DNA of 64,000 nucleotides from Whitmania pigra (lineage: Eukaryota > Annelida > Clitellata > Hirudinida > Haemopidae). This document shows, in pieces, positions 36,560 through 49,700 of the stretch (positions within the stretch are counted from its first letter, which is position 1; each line of letters starts with the position of its first letter). The notes beneath the pieces were generated by a model. That model had not been told where the DNA came from and did not search any database. It saw only the letters and a list, made by a program, of their open reading frames with translations. Both the position numbers and the translations under genes were made by a program. The DNA lies in the NCBI GenBank assembly GCA_021613335.1, contig JAJTWR010000410.1:378501-442500 (forward strand), read 5' to 3'.

Positions 36560-37790
36560 TAGCTATGATAAGTTAATGTTTAATATTGTAATTACATGTT
36601 TAATGCTTCATAGAAGTTAAGATAACAATTTTCATAAATCCTCAAAATGGTGATTGTAATTTTAATTTATGTATAATTTAAAATAAACTAATAAGTCATC
36701 GATCAATTTCATGAACAACGTCAAGGGACTGATCATTCATTTTTCAACTCGCTCATGCATTCATCGCGAGATAAACCCGATCACATGACCATCGAAGCAA
36801 TGATCACAAATTATGTTTTGATATTGTGGATGGATATTGTGGATAGATATTATGCTTGCACATTATGGTCAGATATTAACTAAATAAATGGATATTGTGG
36901 CTGGATATTATGTGTGAATACGTAAAAATCAAAATTTTACCAACGATCAATCAGAGAATTATTTGTGGTTAAAATAATTCGATGTGGACATGGTCATGGG
37001 TTGTTGTTTTGGCAATTCTATTCAAATGGTTTGTGATGCTCGAAAAGATTATAAAGGTTAGTCGTTGGTTGGTACGTTATTGGTAATTATTAATTGCAAG
37101 AGTTAGTGCATGTTAGTCCATATTAATAATTGATTGACCTATTTATTTAATAATTTTTAAATGTGCTTCAAAATTTAAAAAAAACAACATATTAATCAAA
37201 TAACCACGGAAATTCAGAAGGAATTTACGCAAGAATAGATAAGAATTGAATGAAAATCCGTAAAATCACTGATTGCCAGGAAAGTGTTATCGACTGAGAA
37301 AAATAACGTTAACAAGCGAAACTAATTGTCTCACGCGATGTGTGATTATGTGTTGTTGTTACGATGTTACTCAGAAAAGAGTTCAGCGTTTGTTTCGGAA
37401 TAGGTTTCATATTTTCTTAACGAAGGAATAATAATGTCATGAAGGACATTCCACGTTACAATAAATCCTCATCATCATCAATCATCGCCATCGTCGCCAT
37501 CGTCGTCGTCATCATCATCGTCATCGTCGTTGTCATTTGTAGTTTAGGATATCGTGTTGCAAACACCAGCAAGTGCAAGGCGCAAGTGCCTGTAAATGTT
37601 TCGCGCGCGGTTCATTTAATAAGTTCAATTAGGAGAATTATAAAGTTAATCCCAGCATTTCCATTTTATTTCAAGGCATTTCAATGTTCTTCTCAAGCAT
37701 AGAAATACTTTTTTTACAAATGTCAATTTTTAAAATGACGTTAATTTCACAAATCTTTTCCATCTTTTCCTCATCAACTTCTTCTAGTTC
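36560..37790. other. 5' flank of the neuropeptide receptor gene
   Basis: Contains a repeated ggatattgtgg/tagatatt motif (36835-36915) and a TCA/TCG run at 37466-37545. A splice acceptor (cttctag, ending 37787) lies just before the receptor start codon, so a non-coding first exon probably lies upstream. I cannot place it. Confidence 0.4.
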
Positions 37791-37795
37791 CTGCC

Positions 37796-39098
37796 ATGAA
37801 TTGCGTGAATGATTCCCTCAACTCGACCGAATCGTTGAGTTGTCACGGAGACCTCTCCACTCACTTGGTGTTCAAATCGGTTATCATCGGAGCATACTCG
37901 ATAATATTTTGTCTTGGCGTCCTTGGCAACTCCCTGGTGATGTACTTGGTGGCAAGAAGTCCGGAAATGAGGACACCGACCTACATATTTATCGCCAACC
38001 TGGCCATCTCCGATATCGTCCTCTGCACGCTGGCAGCACCGTTCACCCCGATATCGGGGCTCCTCGAATCCTGGATTTTCGGTGATGCACTATGCAAGTT
38101 GGTGCCCATGGTACTTTGTCTCTGTGTCCACGTTTCTACGCAGACGTCCACTGCCATTGCACTCGAGAGATACTTTGCCATTGTTTATCCGTTCAAGTGA
38201 GAATTTTAAGACTCAATTTGAATGTACTGTTCACCATCACAAGTATGTTATCAAACTTTATGAGGGCTTGTTTATTGTAATTTTTTATTTGTTGTAGTTG
38301 TTGGAAATAAAAAATTTGTGTAGATGTAAAGTATCGATGTCAAAGTTTTGATTATCAGGTTCAGGGTTAGTGCAGCTATAAAACGTTTCTTACAAATTCA
38401 GGAATAGAATGACTTTGAGAAGATGCGTGGCCGTCATTTTCTTTATTTGGTTTCTTTCAACACTTCTCTCACTGCCCCTCGTCTTCAACCAAACAAATTT
38501 CTGGGACGAACGCCAACAGATTTACGACTGCCGAGAACACTGGCCAGACGAGTCGTTGAAAAGACTTTTTACTCTTTCAAGCCTCTGCTTGCAGTACCTG
38601 GGTCCTTGCTCCGTCATAGCGTTTTGTTACAGCAGGGTTTCGGTGGCGTTGAAGGAAAGGGCAAAAGCAGCCGCACGGAGGAGCAGTTTTGCCAACAGGC
38701 AGCAGAGCGAAATTCAGCGCAAGCGACGGACGAACAAGATGCTCATCGCCATGATTGTATCATTCGTACTGGCCTGGTTGCCTCTCAATACCATGCTCGT
38801 GGTTTGGGAGTTCAACCAGGACATCGAGAAGAATCGGTTCTTTGTGGCCACGTTTTTCGTGGCTCACCTCGTGGCCATCAGTTCGACGATCTACAACCCG
38901 CTCTTGTACGCCTGGATGAACGACATCTTCAAACTCGAGTACAAGAGACTCTTTCCGTGCTTCAATCGCACTTCTGATCGATCGAGTTTACATCTGCACG
39001 TACGTCAACGCCGCCAGGAATTGAACCCGGCTACTCAAGCCAATCACTTGACCAATGCATCACCGTTTGATTTGTCCAAGAAGAAATGCAACTTCTAG
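37796..39098 (+). CDS. NPFR: Neuropeptide F/Y-type G-protein-coupled receptor, 2 exons, 365 aa
   Basis: Rhodopsin-class plasma-membrane receptor, probably for an NPF/NPY-like peptide. Exons 37796-38196 and 38402-39098; GT-AG junction, phase 2. The N-terminus has sequons at Asn5 and Asn9. Class-A landmarks: Gly44-Asn45 (TM1), LAISD with Asp73 (TM2), Cys100 pairing with Cys176 in loop 2, ERY at 124-126 in place of DRY, Trp150 and Pro159 (TM4), FVLAWLPLN with Pro260 (TM6), and NPLLY with Pro299 (TM7). HLVAISSTIYNPLLYAWMND and STAIALERYFAIVYPFK closely follow the NPF/NPY receptor pattern. The third loop is basic and the tail has one Cys pair region (PCFNRT). The acceptor 8 bp before the ATG suggests a spliced 5' UTR. 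A related subfamily such as prolactin-releasing-peptide receptor is the main alternative. Confidence 0.88.
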
Positions 39099-42000
39099 TT
39101 GATTTATTGCGAAGACAGCCGTTGTTAATTATAACCTTTTCCAAGAAAGAACATTCATCCTGAAAAAACAAATGAGGAGACCAGTGTTTATCTGGATGAC
39201 AAACGACTCCGAAAGTTTTTTATTTCCATTCATCCGTCAAGGAAGTGACGTGTTTGTAATTTTCGAAATAAATAACAAATATTAGAAGAGCTTAAAGACT
39301 AACGCAAAGATGTAGAAATTAACAAATGAGTTGTAATTTAAAATACATTTTATAATAATTCTAAAATAATGTGTAATAAATGGTGGAGAAATAATCACTC
39401 AGTACTAAAGCTATCTCGAAATCCATTCCAAACACCTTCACTCATTTCACATGATATTATTTAATGCAATTTTAATTTATTTGATTTTTATTTTCTGAAA
39501 TTGAATTCTTGTCGAAATATCACTTCTAATTTCAAGTGTCAAGAATGAATGTGAAATGAATGGCGGACTGAAATGCTGACAGAAAGTGTTCGTTTTAGAA
39601 GGAATTTCGCATTTCTGCAACTCAATGAGTACGCGATTGTTTCCTAAATCAGAAATATGAGTGTGATAACCGTTATGAAAACATTAACAGCACATTTGTC
39701 AAGCTCATAATTCAAATGTCAACTAATAAATGAAGACTTGTAAAAGCATTAGTTGATGCCATCTTTCAAAAGAATGTCCGAGGAAAAAAGGTCAATACAT
39801 CAACTTTTACGACCCACCAGCGAATGAGAATTTTAAAGCAGATGTTCTCGAAAGGATTTTTGATCGGTAAAACAAAATGGTGCAATTTAGGGAAGAAGTT
39901 TAGTGTAGTGGTTTTTATATGAATTGCAATTCAAAAATGACATAAAAGCCATAAAAGTGACTAAGATAGTTTTTAAATACTTTCATAGAAGTCACACATT
40001 ATATGGAAATGTGAGATTTTGTAACCGCGACCATATGAAGTCATTCTCCTAAGAATGGCAAACAGTAGCCTTAGTGGGTTGTTCACCCAAGATTTACTGA
40101 ACACCAGCGGAGGTACAATTAATGAGAAAATGTATCAATAGAAGATAAGTCTAGATCAAGCATCTCAATAAACTTTAATTATAGAAGCCGTCGAATTTAT
40201 CAGTTCATTTCCGTTGTCATGATTTATTTTATAAATTAAACATTGTGACAGATTCGGTTTCAATGCCTTTGAATTTCAATGCCCTCATTCAAAAGCAACG
40301 GTTAGAATTTGACCTCAATGAGCAGATACGATCCTTCCGTAATTTGATTTTTCACTGAAATGTTCCCCGCCGCCATCACGCAAAGCTTTCCCGAAGATAC
40401 GAATGGAGGAACTTCATAGAAATTTCAAGACTTACACTATTTTTTTTACACTTTGCCTATTTTTAAGACGCAAGAAAACTTTTATAAATCACCGGTCCTG
40501 TCTAAACTCGACCACTCACAAAGAAAGTATCTTTCCGTCCAAACCGACACAGCACTAAGTTGAACTCGTCCGTTGGGATAGTAGGATTCAATTTTAAAAA
40601 AGGAAACGAAACTTCGAATTTGTTTAAATAATCAATTATTTTTAAAAATCATTTTAAAATCTCCAAATATGCGATTAATACTAAAAAATAATACAAATGG
40701 CGGATCGAAAAATTGACTTCCAAAAGAATGGTTTTTAAGTATAAAAAATACATTTAAAATAAATTATCGATTAATGATGCTACCATTGGACATTCAAAGA
40801 TTTTTTGCGATGTTTTTCGAGATTTGCAATTACTAATCGATAAATTGCGTTCATGTCTTTTAAAAGACCCGCTTAAGATTAAGAAGTTTAATTCAAGTTT
40901 CCGATGTCAAACCCCCAGAAATTAATTTCCTAAAAGTAACTTTAATCAAGAATTGTTATTACCTTTATTACTCAGTTATTGAAATGAACTTAATTTAACC
41001 ATTTAATTGATCTGTCGATATTTTTAAAAGCAGAGCCTCGAAGCATAAATAGACGACATATTGCAGAAGAAACTACTCGTTTTGATTGACGTTTTGGTGT
41101 TCTTTGTCGGTCCGACACGGAACTGCAGTTAATCATCATCCCGATACGATGGACATTTCATGTCACTGCTCGTTAGAAAATAGATTTCTTTTGAATTATT
41201 TCATAAAAATAAAACTTTAATCCTTAACGTCTCCATGCCTCGATGAATGTTTTGCAGTTTCACAGAAGTTGAACAACACTTTAAAAAAGCTCGAGGAAGT
41301 CTTAGCGAAGGTTCTAATTTTATGAATGTCACCGTTTCAGATGGAGGATTCTATCTGAGCTCTTCAGGCATTTCAAACTGCAACATGTTTTCAGTTAGCG
41401 TGGATCCGTCATGGTTCACATGGTATGGACAGCTTTTAGATGCTAGTAAAACAATCTATTTACAACTTTTATAATTCAAGTCGTTTAATTGAAAAGATTC
41501 CACGAGGGGTTTCGTTAGTCATTCAACGCTGGAATGTTGCAAGGTTGCTCAACGAATATCGAAACAAAATTCTGATCTAAGTTTGTAGAAGGCAACTCTG
41601 ATGTGTGAAAGTTAAGTTCTGATTGAAAAATTCGCCTTGGTTTGGGTTTCTGAGAAATCATGCGAATAGAAGAAAAACGACACAGTACCCCACCAACCCA
41701 TTGGAATTTAATTAATTACTCTTTGTCTGTTGGGTTTGTTACGAAGATCAACAAAAGTACGAAACTAATTTAAAAGCTCGGAACACGAATTCATTTCCAT
41801 GTTCTCATCAAGAATGTTCTTTCACGCAGTTTTTTGAGCACGCAGTTGATGTTTATTAGGTTGAATATTATTAAGATTTTTATGTTTTAATTTAGTCAGA
41901 AAAAAGTAATAAAATAGATTCCTGTTTGTAAACTTTAATAATAATCTTATTATAAACATGTACATATCATAATAATTAAAACTTACATCGGAATTACAAA

Positions 42001-42101
42001 CGATTGGTGTGTTCGATATGAGAATTCTTTCTTGATGAAGGAGAGGATCGAAATATTACTGAGCTACTTAAAGATGCGGTTGTTGGGCATCATGTTGCAT
42101 C
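39099..42101. other. Intergenic; 3' flank of the receptor gene, no gene recognised
   Basis: AATAAA-containing sequence near 39265-39275 could end the receptor transcript. An isolated 75-codon frame at 41247-41474 starts in GTG-rich sequence and shows no domain. AT-rich, nothing else seen. Confidence 0.5.
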
Positions 42102-43037
42102 CAGGGACGTACCGAAGGCAAAATAGGGGGGGCGTGAAGGACAGTTTTTCCCAACTCCAAATATTCGTCTAAAATATTAAACATATCGGAATGTTCAACT
42201 GCGGTGTTTGTTCTGTGTGCTTGACAAGGAGCATATGATACAAAATGGCCAACCAACTCAGATACTTTCTGTTGAGCTCCTTTAAACTCTCCCGACATTG
42301 AAGCAGCAAAATCATACTATTGAAAAAAAAAATTGTCAGTATCAACGGCATTGCATTGCAAGCAACTGACTATACTCTTTCCTATTCCATCGCCAGTCTT
42401 ATCAGTTATTTCGGTTATTTGCAAGAGTCTTTCATTTGCAATTCCTTCCTGATATACGAAACGGATTACAATAGTCAACATGTCTTTCCTCGAACTATCT
42501 CGTGTTGAATCCGCCATCACAGTGTAGTATTGATTGGCAGAAATTTCTTTAAGGATTTTACTTTTGAGCGTTCGCAATTAATTGAACAAATTCATTTTGC
42601 GATCTGTGGCTCAGATATAAAATATGATAAGGTCTCAGCTTAACGTCCTCAAACCATTCTTTTAAAATAGGATTATAACGAGCCATAAGATGTACTATAT
42701 ACTGGTAATAACAACTTGTTGATTAGACTTATTAAACTATGGTAATATTTGTTATTATTACCAATTAGGCGCTTATTATAACAAGCATTAAAAAAGTCAA
42801 ACTTTCAAACAACCGTCAACAAATTATGAAAGTAAACAAAATCACCAAGACAACGAAGTATCTAACCAATGGCAAATTTAATTTAATAGCAAGAGAGATG
42901 AGCGTCTGCTGACATTATTTCACTTTAAATATTTGTTGCAACTTTAAATCCTAAACATTGTACGAATTATTATAATATGCATTTAAATTGTGAATCCCAA
43001 TTTTCCCAACTTATTTCAGTCTAAAGGGGCGTCCCTG
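42102..43037 (-). mobile_element. Internally deleted ZMYM1-like hAT transposon with 8-bp target duplication
   Basis: Inverted ends cagggacgtaccg (42102) and cagggacgccccttt (complement of the right end, 43037). The octamer gttgcatc flanks it at 42094-42101 and 43038-43045. Minus-strand coding remnants read ILKEISANQYYTVMADSTRD, then IVIRFVYQEGIANERLL (42317-42560) and AASMSGEFKGAQQKVSELVG (about 42240-42300). These match the DUF4371 core of ZMYM1-like hAT transposases. The ends of the protein are absent, so it is non-autonomous. Confidence 0.85.
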
Positions 43038-43260
43038 GTTGCATCATATTGTTGAGCTCAAGTGTTACTTGAGTTAAAGAATATGCTTATACCTTCTTAA
43101 AGTTGAACTTTTATTTATTTTATTTATTTGATTAAAGTCCGTTGCATAACTAGGATGATTTGGACTTGTTAGTTAGTGTTTGTTATTAAAAATTAATAAT
43201 ATGTATTAGTGTATAGGGGGATAAATAATAATAAGTTAAATAAAGTTTAAATAAAAATCA

Positions 43261-43631
43261 CTAAAGTAATTGACTCCGATTTTGGCAAATCCATCTGTAG
43301 ATGATGTCCACACTCGCTGGATTGCTAAGCAAGGAACTCATATCAGATAGACCTGTATTGAGTCTGATTTCTCTCCTCAGGGCAGATTGGGCCGGACATT
43401 CCATGAGGAAATGCTGCACATTTTCATCTTCCTGAGGGCACGTCTTGCACTTTCCGTCTGGATGATGTTTTAAGAGAAACAGGTGTTGGTTCAGAGCACA
43501 TTTTCCAACTCGGAGTCTGGAAATAAGGACCTCCTTTTTCCTTGAGGCACATTGGAACTTGCTCTTAGTCGACACAAGTTTCTCTATGGTCTTGTAATGC
43601 TGGCTTCGCGGGTCTTCGTCCCATCTGGCTT
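43261..43631 (-). CDS. C-terminal part of I-type LINE ORF2, beyond the hAT insertion
   Basis: Continues the ORF2 frame from 46783 after removal of the hAT and one copy of its 8-bp target duplication: QQW is followed by QARWDEDPRSQHYKTIEKL. It then contains the Cys/His cluster found after RNase H in I-group LINEs (GKCKTCPQEDENVQHFLMEC) and stops at 43261. The join is in frame without any change, so interruption is the only defect at this point. Confidence 0.8.
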
Positions 43632-43639
43632 GCCACTGT

Positions 43640-46600
43640 CAGCGGCGTAGCTGGCCGGGGGGGTCTTGGGGTCCGGACCCCCCCTGCTGGGATCTGGACC
43701 ACTTTTTCAAATGGTCCAAATCCGGTGAGTTTTTTTTATTGGGGGAGGGGGGGAGTATAGTAACAACGAGTGAAAGGATGAGCCTTCTATTAAAACATTA
43801 GTATTAATAATGTCAAGCACATTTTCATTCTGAAACATTTATATGACAAATTATTTTTCAATTAAATGAATCATTCAAATATTTGATATACTTTATAAGG
43901 ATTTTTCAAAAAAATTTCAAATTCTCTAAATATTTATTTGAGTTTACTTTTAGTTGCTCGTCCGCTGTTTTTGAAAATAAATCGCGTTTTGTTCTGAACT
44001 ACGAAGCAGTTCACGAGGTAAAGTATAAAGCATATTTTAAATTCTATAATAATATAAAAATAATAGTAATAATAAATAGAACTATAAAAATGTCGTTATT
44101 TCGAGATCCGGCTGTGGAACCTACAGAATCCGTTAAAGATATCAATTCAGTAATTGATTTAGGTGCTATACAACCTCGAGGAATAGCCTTTCCAACTACA
44201 AGTATACTTGTTGGAAATAAACTGAAATCATTAAAATTTCAACAATCTTGGTATGATGGGAGAGAATGGTTGGAGTACAGCATTTCTAAAGATGAAGCTC
44301 ATTGCTTTTTTTGTCGTCTTTTCAAACCAAAAAACTTAGCTAATAGCAAATACGATCAGTTTGTTGTTACCAACAAAGATTGGAAAAAAATGACAGGTAA
44401 AGATGGCAAGATTTCAAGACACGAATCCAGCAAAGCTCATCTTTCTGCTGCTGAAAATTATCGACATAGAATTGCTGCAACTAACAGAAACTCATCGGTA
44501 GCTGCTAAATTGTCAAAAGCATTTTATGATCAGCAACAAAAAGAAATAGAAGAAAAAGCCAAAAATCGAAAAGTTCTCATTATAATTTTAGATATTATCA
44601 AATTTTTATCTAAGCAAAATTTAGCGTTCAGAGGCCATGATGAAAATTTTACATCTGATAATCGTGGGAACTTTTTAGAACTAGTAGAATTTTTAGGGAA
44701 TTATTCACCGATACTTCGAGACTGGTTAGATAATCATCCCAAAAATGTTTCTTGACTTAGTCCAGACATTCAAAACGAATTAATTGAACTTACCACTGAT
44801 GAAGTTTTAAAAGAAATTTCAAAACAAGCTCAAGGGAGACTGATCAGTATTATGTGTGATGAAGTGAGCGATCGATCCAACAACGAACTTATGAGTATCG
44901 TCATTAGATATGTCACTGATTCAGCCGAAATCAAAGAAAGCTTGATAGCCATAACCCAGGTGAAAAATACTTCTGCTAAAAGTTTAGTTGAAATAATATT
45001 GCAGCAGCTCAAACGTTTGAATCTTTCAATTCATAATATAATTGGACAGTGTTATGATGGAGCATCAAATATGTCGGGTATTTACAACGGCGTACAAGCT
45101 CAATTGAAAGAACTATCAGATAGAAAACCAGTGTTTATTCATTGTTGGGCTCATGTTTTGAATTTAGTTTTACAGGATGTCTGTAAATTAACAAAAAACT
45201 GCAATAAAGTATTTGATTTGCTGCAGAAAGTTTTTGTTATTGTAGAGGGTTCGCCAAAGCGTCATGATGAATACATGAATGCCATCAGAGGTTTACATTT
45301 GGAAAATGGTTTACTTGCATTGCAGTCATTATCTGGAACCAGATGGTCAGCAAGATGTATAAATTTGCGAATTGTTCACAGATGTTTGCCAGCAATTATT
45401 GAATGTTTGGGACATCGCAGTGATTCAGATTCAGCTGGCTTACTCAAAGCAATTAAAGAACCGGTTTTCATTTTTGGGCTAGAATTTTTGGTTCAAGTGT
45501 TTATGTTGGTAAACGCAGTGTCACAGGCTCTGCAAAATAAAGATATTGACCTTGCGGCAGCTGCAAGATATATAGATGAATTAAAAGCTGGATTGAATAG
45601 CATGGATTGTGAAGAAGAATTCGATCTACTTTTTGAAAAATCAAAAATTTATTATGGTAAACTGGGAATCAATGAGGAGTATACAAATAATAAAAGAGCA
45701 CGTAAAGTTCCTGCAGCTCTTCAAAAATGTGTAATGGACCAGTTTCTGACAAAACCTGTTTCAGATAACATAATACATTCCTCTGACAGTAACCTCAGTC
45801 TCGTAGATCAATTTAAAGTTCAAATGCGTGTTGATTTTTTCAGACCAGTCTTAGACTGCATTAAATCCTCTCTTGAATCTAGATTCAATACAGACTGTGT
45901 TAAATTAATTCAATATATTCCATCTGTTTTGCCAAAATCGTGGAGCGAAGAAGGCATCCGAAATTTGGCTAACTTGGCTAGAATTGATGATGATTTATGT
46001 GTTATTGAATCTAAATTGGTGATGAAGTGTGAAAATTATCGTTTATTAGAATCTTTATCAGGCTTAGCTCAATCAATGGTAAGTCATGCACACGACAAAG
46101 TTTACAAATGTTACTACCAATTAATAGTTTTTTTGATGGCTTTGCCAGTTACTTCCGCAACGTGCGAAAGATCACATAGCAAAGTAGATATAATTAAATC
46201 TGCCTTAAGATCGTCAATGACATCAGAAAAATTAGAACAACTTGTCTTATTGTCATGTGAGAAAACTATAATGAACGCCATCAATTTATCAGTTGTTGTT
46301 GACAGTTTTGCGTCAACACCAAGAGGTCTTCCCATTTAAATACGCAATTTACCTAGATTTTCATTTATTAGTGTAATGTTTATATAATGTGATCGTAATT
46401 AAAAAAGAACATTTTTATCTGTATAATGATATATATATAACCTTTTTTAAATAAAATTTTTTTAAATTTGAACCTCATTTTGTGTTAATTTTAAAAAAGT
46501 TTTTACGGGAGTTTGTGTCTTATTTTTCTTCATTATATATTAAAAAACACAGTTCTTCAAAAATAGCTGATATCATCATATGCTCCATCTACCATTATAA

Positions 46601-46782
46601 AATTTAACCACTTTCAGCATTGTAAACGCTAATATCCGTTACAATTTTAGCTATATTTAATATGCACTTGTATTATATGAGAATGGTCATATCCCCAAAC
46701 AATCGGTTTAAGTTCACCCTTGCGTAGTAAATTTTATGAAAAATTGGACCCCCCCTGTCAAGAAAAGTCAGCTACGCCCCTG
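43640..46782 (+). mobile_element. ZMYM1-like hAT transposon, 3143 bp, 8-bp target duplication
   Basis: Ends CAGCGGCGTAGCTGGCC (43640) and, inverted, CAGGGGCGTAGCTGACT (46782). The octamer gccactgt flanks it at 43632-43639 and 46783-46790. It carries a transposase gene on plus with a single in-frame stop. It is inserted in the I-type LINE ORF2. Exact target duplication and intact domains indicate a fairly recent insertion. The left end is G-rich (ccggggggg) and the right end has the complementary C run. Confidence 0.93.
44090..46339 (+). pseudogene. hAT transposase (TTF zinc finger, DUF4371, dimerisation) with one premature stop
   Basis: About 750 codons in one frame, interrupted only by TGA at 44753-44755. 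The likely start is the Met at 44090 (MSLFRDPAVEP); a longer open frame upstream to 43883 is AT-rich and looks non-coding. The TTF-type zinc finger is HCFFCRLF with RHESSKAHLSAAENY. After the stop, IMCDEVSDRSNNELMSIVIR contains the first catalytic Asp, followed by GQCYDGASNMSG and HCWAHVLNLVLQD. The end, VTSATCERSHSKVDIIKSAL, is the hAT dimerisation domain with the catalytic Glu nearby. The stop makes a full-length enzyme unlikely unless read through. Confidence 0.88.
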
Positions 46783-49700
46783 GCCACTGTTGGATGATGT
46801 TGCGGGCCACGGACCTTTTGACATCCTTGACAGACGCTGGGATCCAGCGGTCTATCTGATCCCTTGCAGTGGCGGCTTTTGCCAGAGCATCGGCCTTCTC
46901 ATTGCCAGGGATTCCAACGCGAGCAGGAACCCAGACGAGCGTGACCTTTCTGCCGCTCTCCTGGATATCTGAAATTAGAAACTGGGTTTTCTTAATGTTA
47001 GGAGCATCATTATTGCAATCCTTTAGTGCCTCTAAAGCACTAAGCGAATCGCTCAGAACAACTATATCGAAGGTCTCCCCCTGATAGGAGTCCTTCACGT
47101 GAATCAAACAGTCCTCAATGGATGCTAGTTCGACAGAACTTATGCAGCTGTGACTTGATGTCCTGAGGCTTAAGTTCACGTTTTTCTTCGGGATGTGGAT
47201 CCCTATTCCTGCCTTGTTGTCCGTCGTCTTCGAGGCATCCGTATAACAAAGGAGACTTCCCTGGAGATCCCATATCTTCTCCATTGCTACCAGCTTCCTC
47301 AGAGGGTCGTCGGATGCGAAGGAGAGATTCGAGGTGTCAATCACCGGTTTCCTCAGTCTCCAAGGAGAAATTATGGGAGTTTCCTCTTCGATATCTCCTA
47401 GGATGTCTGCCGGAAGGAGGAACTCGACTTTCTCGTACGGGGTTGTCTCCCCTCGTTTCTTCATCTTGAACTGGAGCCTAGCTTGAGACTTGGACTTTTT
47501 GCCGTCTGAAATGAAGTATTTAGATTTAACTGATTCATTTTTAATGGCAATAGACCTGAGGGCGTGGTTTGCCATGAGCTTCTTACGACGTAGGTCGAGG
47601 AGAAGCTCACCGCATTCCACCAGTAGAGACGAGGCACTTGTTCCCCTCATGCCACCGCAGCAGATCTTCAGCGCTTGGTACTGAAGCCTGTCGTAGGTGT
47701 CCCTGATCTGTTTGCACCCCAGATCTACCACCTCGCAGCCATAGTCGAGGACGGAGCGTATAGTGGCTCTGTAGACTTGTAGCAAAGTGGATTTGCTAGC
47801 ACCCCATGAGCTTCCCGAGATAGCTCTCATTGCATTGAGTCTTTTCAAGCAACGTGTCTTGACAGCCTCTGCGTGAGCAGACCAACTTAGTTTTGAGTCT
47901 AGGACGATTCCTAAGAAGGTGGCCGTGGGAGACAGGGGGATTTCTTCCTTTCCGATACGAAGTCTGATGTTGGCCTCACTCCTCTTGACCCAGCTGCTTG
48001 TAAATAAAACTGCTTGTGATTTAGACGCAGATATCTTAAAACCATTAGCAGATAAAAACTTAGCCGTAGTGTTAAGCTGCTTTTGCATGCGTGTTGTCAT
48101 TGCTTTTGAGGACGTCCCGGTCGTCCATAGAGCAATGTCATCGGCATACATGGACAGCTCGACTCCTTTCTCTGGGTTTGGAATTGTATTCATCATGATG
48201 ATGAATAAAAGAGGACTGAGGACGCTGCCTTGTGGAGTGCCGTTTTCTAGTACGACTGGTTCGGAGAGAGCTGATCCAATCCTCACTTGAATACATCTAT
48301 TCTGGAGGAAGTTGTGGATCCATTCTAGTGGTTTGCCCCTGATACCCATCTCGGAAAGTTGTCCTATGATCCCCTCTCTCCAAACCATGTCGAAAACTTT
48401 TTCCAGGTCTAGGAAGACTCCAAGAGTCATCTGCTTCTTGGATGAAGATGAGGCAATATCTTGCGTTAGTCTGACTATGTGGTCCACACAGCCTCGGCCT
48501 TTTCTGAAACCAGCTTGGTACTGGTTCAACAGGTTTTTGCTCTCTAGGAACCATCTGAGTCTCATGGCAATCACCCGCTCCAGAAGTTTGCAAAGAGTGG
48601 ACGTCAGCGAGATGGGACGGTAAGAGGAAGGCAACTCGGGGGGCTTCCCTTTCTTTGGGATTGGGATGACTATAGCTCTCTTCCATGAACCAGGGACCAT
48701 TCCGGATAACCAGGATTGGTTGAAGAGGGCTACGATCCCTTTGAGACTTGCGGTTGGGAGCCTTCTTAGCATCTCGTAGTGGATGCCATCAGGTCCCGGA
48801 GATGAATTCCCACATTTCCTTAGTGCATCAACAACTTCGGAGATGTTGATGGGATCCGAGAGCGGCGAGTCCTTTGGGGCAAAATGTTCAGGGGTCAAGC
48901 GCCATTTAGTCTTGGTTTGTGCGAAAAGCGGGGAAAGATTCGCATTGCTGCTGGCTAATGCAAAAGATCGGGCTAGCATTTCCGCCTTTTCTGAGTTTCC
49001 TATGGGATCCCCAGAATCTGAGGCAATCGGAGGAATTAGTGGATTGGCGTAGTTGCCGTTCAACCCTCTGATGGTTCTCCAGAGAGTTCCGAGGCCAGTG
49101 GCACCGTTAAAACCAGCGCAATGTTTTTGCCAACACTCTTTTTTGGCATTCTTAATGGTCCACTGAGCTTGTCCTTTGGCCCTCTTGTATTCTTCAAAAC
49201 TAGCTTCGCTTCGAATTCGACGGTGGACGGCTCTCTTTCTGTTCCTTATTTTGACTGCTTCCCTGCAGTCATTGTTCCAATAAGGTACAAGGGGCTTACT
49301 GCGTCGCCCCTTGTGGGTCGGAGAGCTGTCTTTGGCCGATCTGGCAATGCTGTCGGTGATGAATCTTGCGTTTTCCTCCAGGTCTTTCGAAGGTAGCTCC
49401 TGGTTGATGAGGGACAGACACTTAGCATGGAAGGAGTTCCAGTTAAGTGTCTTCAGGCTTATTCTTGCCGGTCTCAGGTCCTCGTAAAGCACTTTGTCAT
49501 TGATCACCATCTGGATGATGTAATAATCGCTGCCAAGGCTTGTGTTGAGGACCTTCCATGTGGTTTTGGCCGCCCAGCATGGAGAGGCCAGAGAGATGTC
49601 AATGTGGGACGTGCCACCACTTGCTATAAGGTGTGTACCTTCACCTGAATTAAGAATAACAAGATTCAAGTTTTGTGTCAAGTCTTCCACTATCTTACCT

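Noticed and set aside
36210..36620. Open frames of poly-Leu/Ile/Tyr over the TTA tract
   Set aside because: Repeat artefact.
38423..38977. 184-codon frame overlapping receptor exon 2
   Set aside because: Shadow frame of the receptor; no hydrophobic pattern or domain.
41247..41474. 75-codon frame
   Set aside because: No domain, no splice context, AT-rich surroundings; insufficient support as a gene.
46114..46335. Minus-strand frame inside the hAT transposase
   Set aside because: Shadow of the transposase C-terminus.
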